From assembly GCA_028554755.1 (NCBI GenBank), contig JAPTOF010000001.1:6120501-6184500 (forward strand): a DNA stretch of 64,000 nucleotides. The letters run 5' to 3'. The notes beneath the pieces were generated by a model. It saw only the letters and a program-made list of their open reading frames with translations. It did not search any database and had not been told where the DNA came from. The translations under genes and the position numbers were made by a program. Positions 60,973 through 64,000 of this stretch are shown in pieces. The DNA comes from Cordia subcordata (Eukaryota; Streptophyta; Magnoliopsida; Boraginales; Cordiaceae). The first letter of the stretch is position 1, and every line of letters starts with the position of its first letter.

Positions 60973-60989
60973 CGGAGGCCGCGGTGAAA

Positions 60990-63900
60990 TGATATATTTC
61001 TAAATATAGAGTGTATTCAAATGCGACGATGTCGTATTGGACGGATTCTTCAATTAATTTGAGAAGAAGTATTTTACGTATTTAATTTGATTGATTTCTT
61101 TATTTATATTTGAGATGGAAATGAATTTGATTGGATCTAATGGATATTGGATGAGGTCATTTTGATTTTTAGGTGGATCTATGTTTTTGCGCAATCTATT
61201 GATTGACTAATTAACTAATCAATTAATGAATGAATGAAGATGGGAAAGTTAAAGGAAACGGGAAATATTGAAATTAATGAATGTGTGGTAGTTTGTTCCG
61301 ATACGTATGTGAAATGACATTCAATTGATTGTATGATCTAATGCAAAATGAATTGCTTTACCATGTTATACAGTAGATAGATCTAGTTTTGATGGTGTTC
61401 TAGATATATAACAGAGTGTGTGGCAGTGTTTGTGAATGATTATATATGCGTTAATGCGTGTGTGTATGTATACATGTTTTATATATACGGAAAGAGAAGT
61501 TCTTTATGTTTCTGTTGTTTACATGTGTTATATATGTTGTTTCAAGGCTTTCTTTTGGTTGTTTTTGGCAGTTTTGATTTATTAAAGTATTCTATTGTAT
61601 GAGGTTTCGTGAAAGGTGGTGATCGGTATTAAGTTTATCTGAGAATTAGAGAGAAAAAAATGAACTTTTTTGTTTGTTTACTGCAGTAAAAGATTTGTGG
61701 CTACCCAAAGATTTTAGTGTTTGCACTTTGTACATCTCGTTGGAGTAGGAATCTAAATTACTGATTGTATTTGTTATTTTTGCACCGGCAATTAAGCTGG
61801 TGTGAGATTGTTGTGAATTATTTAACTTTTCTGCCGCTGCGTCTGTCCTTTTCGTGAGCACTTAAGGTCCTTAAGCCTTAGTTAACAGCTCTTTTGGAAT
61901 GTTGGTTAGGTGGATTGTTTTGATTGGAACATCTTCTATGCCCTTGAGCTATTTGTCTAATTTGTCCTGACCTAGATTTAAGTCATTAACTTGCATTCTC
62001 ATTTTCAATTAATTTAGTATGTTTATTAACAGGTCTATAGAGCTGAATGCATAAGCTATTAGTCCATAAAATGGTAGAAATTCAACAACACAATTGGATG
62101 AATAATGATAAAGTAAGTTGGAATTAGACCAGGTTGCTTACTATCAACTTAACTTTAGCCGATGGCCATTCAACTCTTGTTAGCAAGGACTGATACTCAA
62201 TGTCATTCCTGATAATATGATAAATTAAATTGATTGCTTGAGTAATCACTTATCAGATCTAAGGTTATCAGAACTAAGGAGGTAAATTAGTATATAACTG
62301 AAGCCAAAAATTTTCCTCAGGTGGTTTAAACGTGTGTCGCTTTCCAAAGAAGCTATAAGAACAATAATGTGCAACACATGACCAATAATTAGTGAGCCAG
62401 GGCATTATATGCGGTCAAAGCTTTGTAGTCATAATTTTATGTTTAGGCAGGAAACAATGTGAGACATTTTTTTTCCTCTGATCTTTGAAGTTTTCAAGGT
62501 TAGATTTTTCATTCTTATGCTGCTTAGAATGGTACTAGCCTTAGGATTGGTTATCTAGTTTTGTATTTATTTTTGTACTTTGAGTCTTAGTTGTTGTATA
62601 ATTCTCTGAGGCATGAGATTTCCATGGTCATTAGTTCGTTTTGAGACATCTATCTTATTAGAACCTGGAAGGCTGGCAGATTGCTTATAAGTTATAACCA
62701 TGCCCCCTTGAATTGATTATGTCGGAATAATAATAGAGTAATGATCATGCCCTTGTCGTCAAGGCAGTGTTTTGTTGAGCTTTCACTTCATTTTTTACAT
62801 CTTAATTCTATGTCAGTGGCATTCCTGCTTGGACCCATAATTGTAGTTTGCTCTAAAGTCATGCAGATAACATCTCTTGGTGCTATCTTGCAACACCCAA
62901 AATAACACTTATTTGCGTACTTGTTTAGCCCGTACCTCCTTTCCCTTCATTATCAAATCTTAAAACGCTTAACTAATATTTTCTCTAAGTCTCCATCTGG
63001 ATTCCCTCTAATCATCCTTGAATTGATCCTTTATTCTGTTGCAGATTGTTGGAGAATGTTTTCCTGCCTTTATCCCACATCATCTAGCTCAAGCATGATA
63101 TGTTTTCTTAATGCAGCAACAGTTATTGTACTTTAGCTCCACTGATGAAGCAGTAGAGCTTGTCTAGATCAATCATCTTCTGAAACATTTTGTCAACCCA
63201 AGGTTGAGCAGAGCTTAATGGCTATGTGAGTGTCTTTTTTTAACTGAAGTGTTGTTAGAGCTGATTTAATAAGGTCTAAGTGACGAAGTAGAATTCAATA
63301 ATCGAGATGTTGAGCATTCTAAAAAGTGATCCAGTTTCCTTTCTTTCCCCCCGTTGTAGAACCTTTTTTTTTCTGCTCTGTCACTTTTGCCATTGTGTGA
63401 ATTACTGGAAAGTAACCATAGTTCAATGATCTTGATTTATACTACTTCCCTTATTCTCACACAACGGTACTTTCTTCTATGCTAGTTGCATTTTAGAAAC
63501 CACTGCAGGTTACTGATGTTGCATTGATTACTTGCCAGCTATTTCGAAAGATATTTGTCAATGACTGTCTTTCTTGTGATCCTCCTAATGCTGTGTTTGT
63601 TATATGTTTATCTGAAATCTTAAATCTGAAAAGCATATAACAAACCCTGAATAAATGCCCATTGCATAGTTGCTGGTCCCAATTCAATGGTAGATGTGCT
63701 TCCGAGTCTTTCTGTGTTACGCCAATTATCTAGAAGTTGGAAACATGGAGTAGTGTTGATCTGCAGTTAGCCACTGAAATTCTATGTCGGGCCTAATAAG
63801 GAGCTATGGAAATCTTATTACTCGTATGCAAATTCATTAATGGTTAATTGAAGTGTGTTGTTAATTGTGTTGAAATCTTGCTATTTATGTTCATCTTTTA

Positions 63901-64000
63901 TTAGACTATTAAGGGCACTGTGAGGTTATATAACCGTATAACTGCATCTCTATCTGAAGGCAGCCAAGAGTTACTCAGTGCTTTAGTACAGTTGCACACG
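60990..64000. other. Downstream of MIR168, possibly primary transcript; no gene supported
   Basis: The DNA is less AT-rich than the central spacers and has intron-like texture, but I found no recognisable coding exon on either strand. It may include the 3' part of the MIR168 primary transcript or an intron of a gene beyond the window. Open frames at 61420-61602, 61646-61861, 62921-63136 and 63493-63687 lack recognisable domains. Confidence 0.4.

Larger units (their letters stand above)
60749..60989 (+). ncRNA. MIR168: MIR168 precursor hairpin
   Basis: A 241-nt fold-back. The 5' arm holds mature miR168 at 60767-60787 (begins TCGCTTGGTGCAGG, ends TCGGGAA). The 3' arm holds miR168* at 60952-60972 (begins CCCGCCTTGCATC, ends AACTGAAT). 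The lower stem pairs TTTACGGTGGCTTCTCATTC with the complement of GAATCGGAGGCCGCGGTGAAA. Above the duplex, TGCCTACGACGCC can pair with GCTGTCGTTTGTGGCGA imperfectly. The loop contains a long (TA)n/(CA)n stretch (60834-60885) that can itself fold. In other plants miR168 guides cleavage of AGO1 mRNA, forming feedback on the small-RNA pathway. TATA and ABRE motifs sit upstream. Apparent protein frames across it are incidental. Confidence 0.97.

Noticed and set aside
60354..60992. Protein frames over the MIR168 promoter and hairpin
   Set aside because: The sequence is explained by promoter, miRNA hairpin and microsatellite. The peptides have no family.

Overview
The window is AT-rich nuclear DNA of a flowering plant, most likely a eudicot. 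The evidence is an intron-containing plastid-protein gene, plant-specific CEP peptide precursors, a MIR168 hairpin, and plant MITE, CACTA and LTR-retroelement remnants. Species is not resolved. Gene density is low. Most long gaps hold AT-rich DNA, microsatellites and short non-autonomous transposons.

Layout. Positions 1-13.4 kb are repeat-rich and gene-poor. They hold a small stem-loop MITE, a TRIM-like LTR cluster next to a second, truncated LTR retroelement, and a 3.5 kb CACTA-type element (8725-12228) that carries GC-rich, possibly captured DNA and another nested repeat. Positions 13.4-36.6 kb are a tandem array of five units descended from one C-terminally encoded peptide (CEP) gene. Copies A (14787-15038) and C (20446-20709) look intact and encode the same 15-residue CEP domain. 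Copy E (36000-36266) is intact but has a divergent domain and a shortened 5' leader. Copy B (16479-16719) has lost its ATG and is broken. Copy D (29955-30305) lost the end of its CEP domain to a 2-nt deletion. Upstream of A, C, D and E lies the same block: a CArG-type CCAAAAATGG box joined to a near-palindromic GGAAATATTCCC. Transposons have inserted between the copies, and two of them have visible empty sites in the sister unit. A probable mitochondrial DNA insertion splits a 77-bp minisatellite at about 24.6-25.2 kb.

The right half holds ordinary genes. A five-exon minus-strand gene (39165-45595) encodes a UPF0114/YqhA-like membrane protein with a plastid-type N terminus. A single-exon plus-strand gene (48545-49144) encodes an NDR1/HIN1-like (LEA_2) protein. 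At 60749-60989 there is a MIR168 precursor with mature miR168 and miR168* in the expected arms, preceded by an ABRE/G-box and a TATA box. miR168 targets AGO1 mRNA in other plants. These genes are not an operon; the only clear shared history is within the CEP array.
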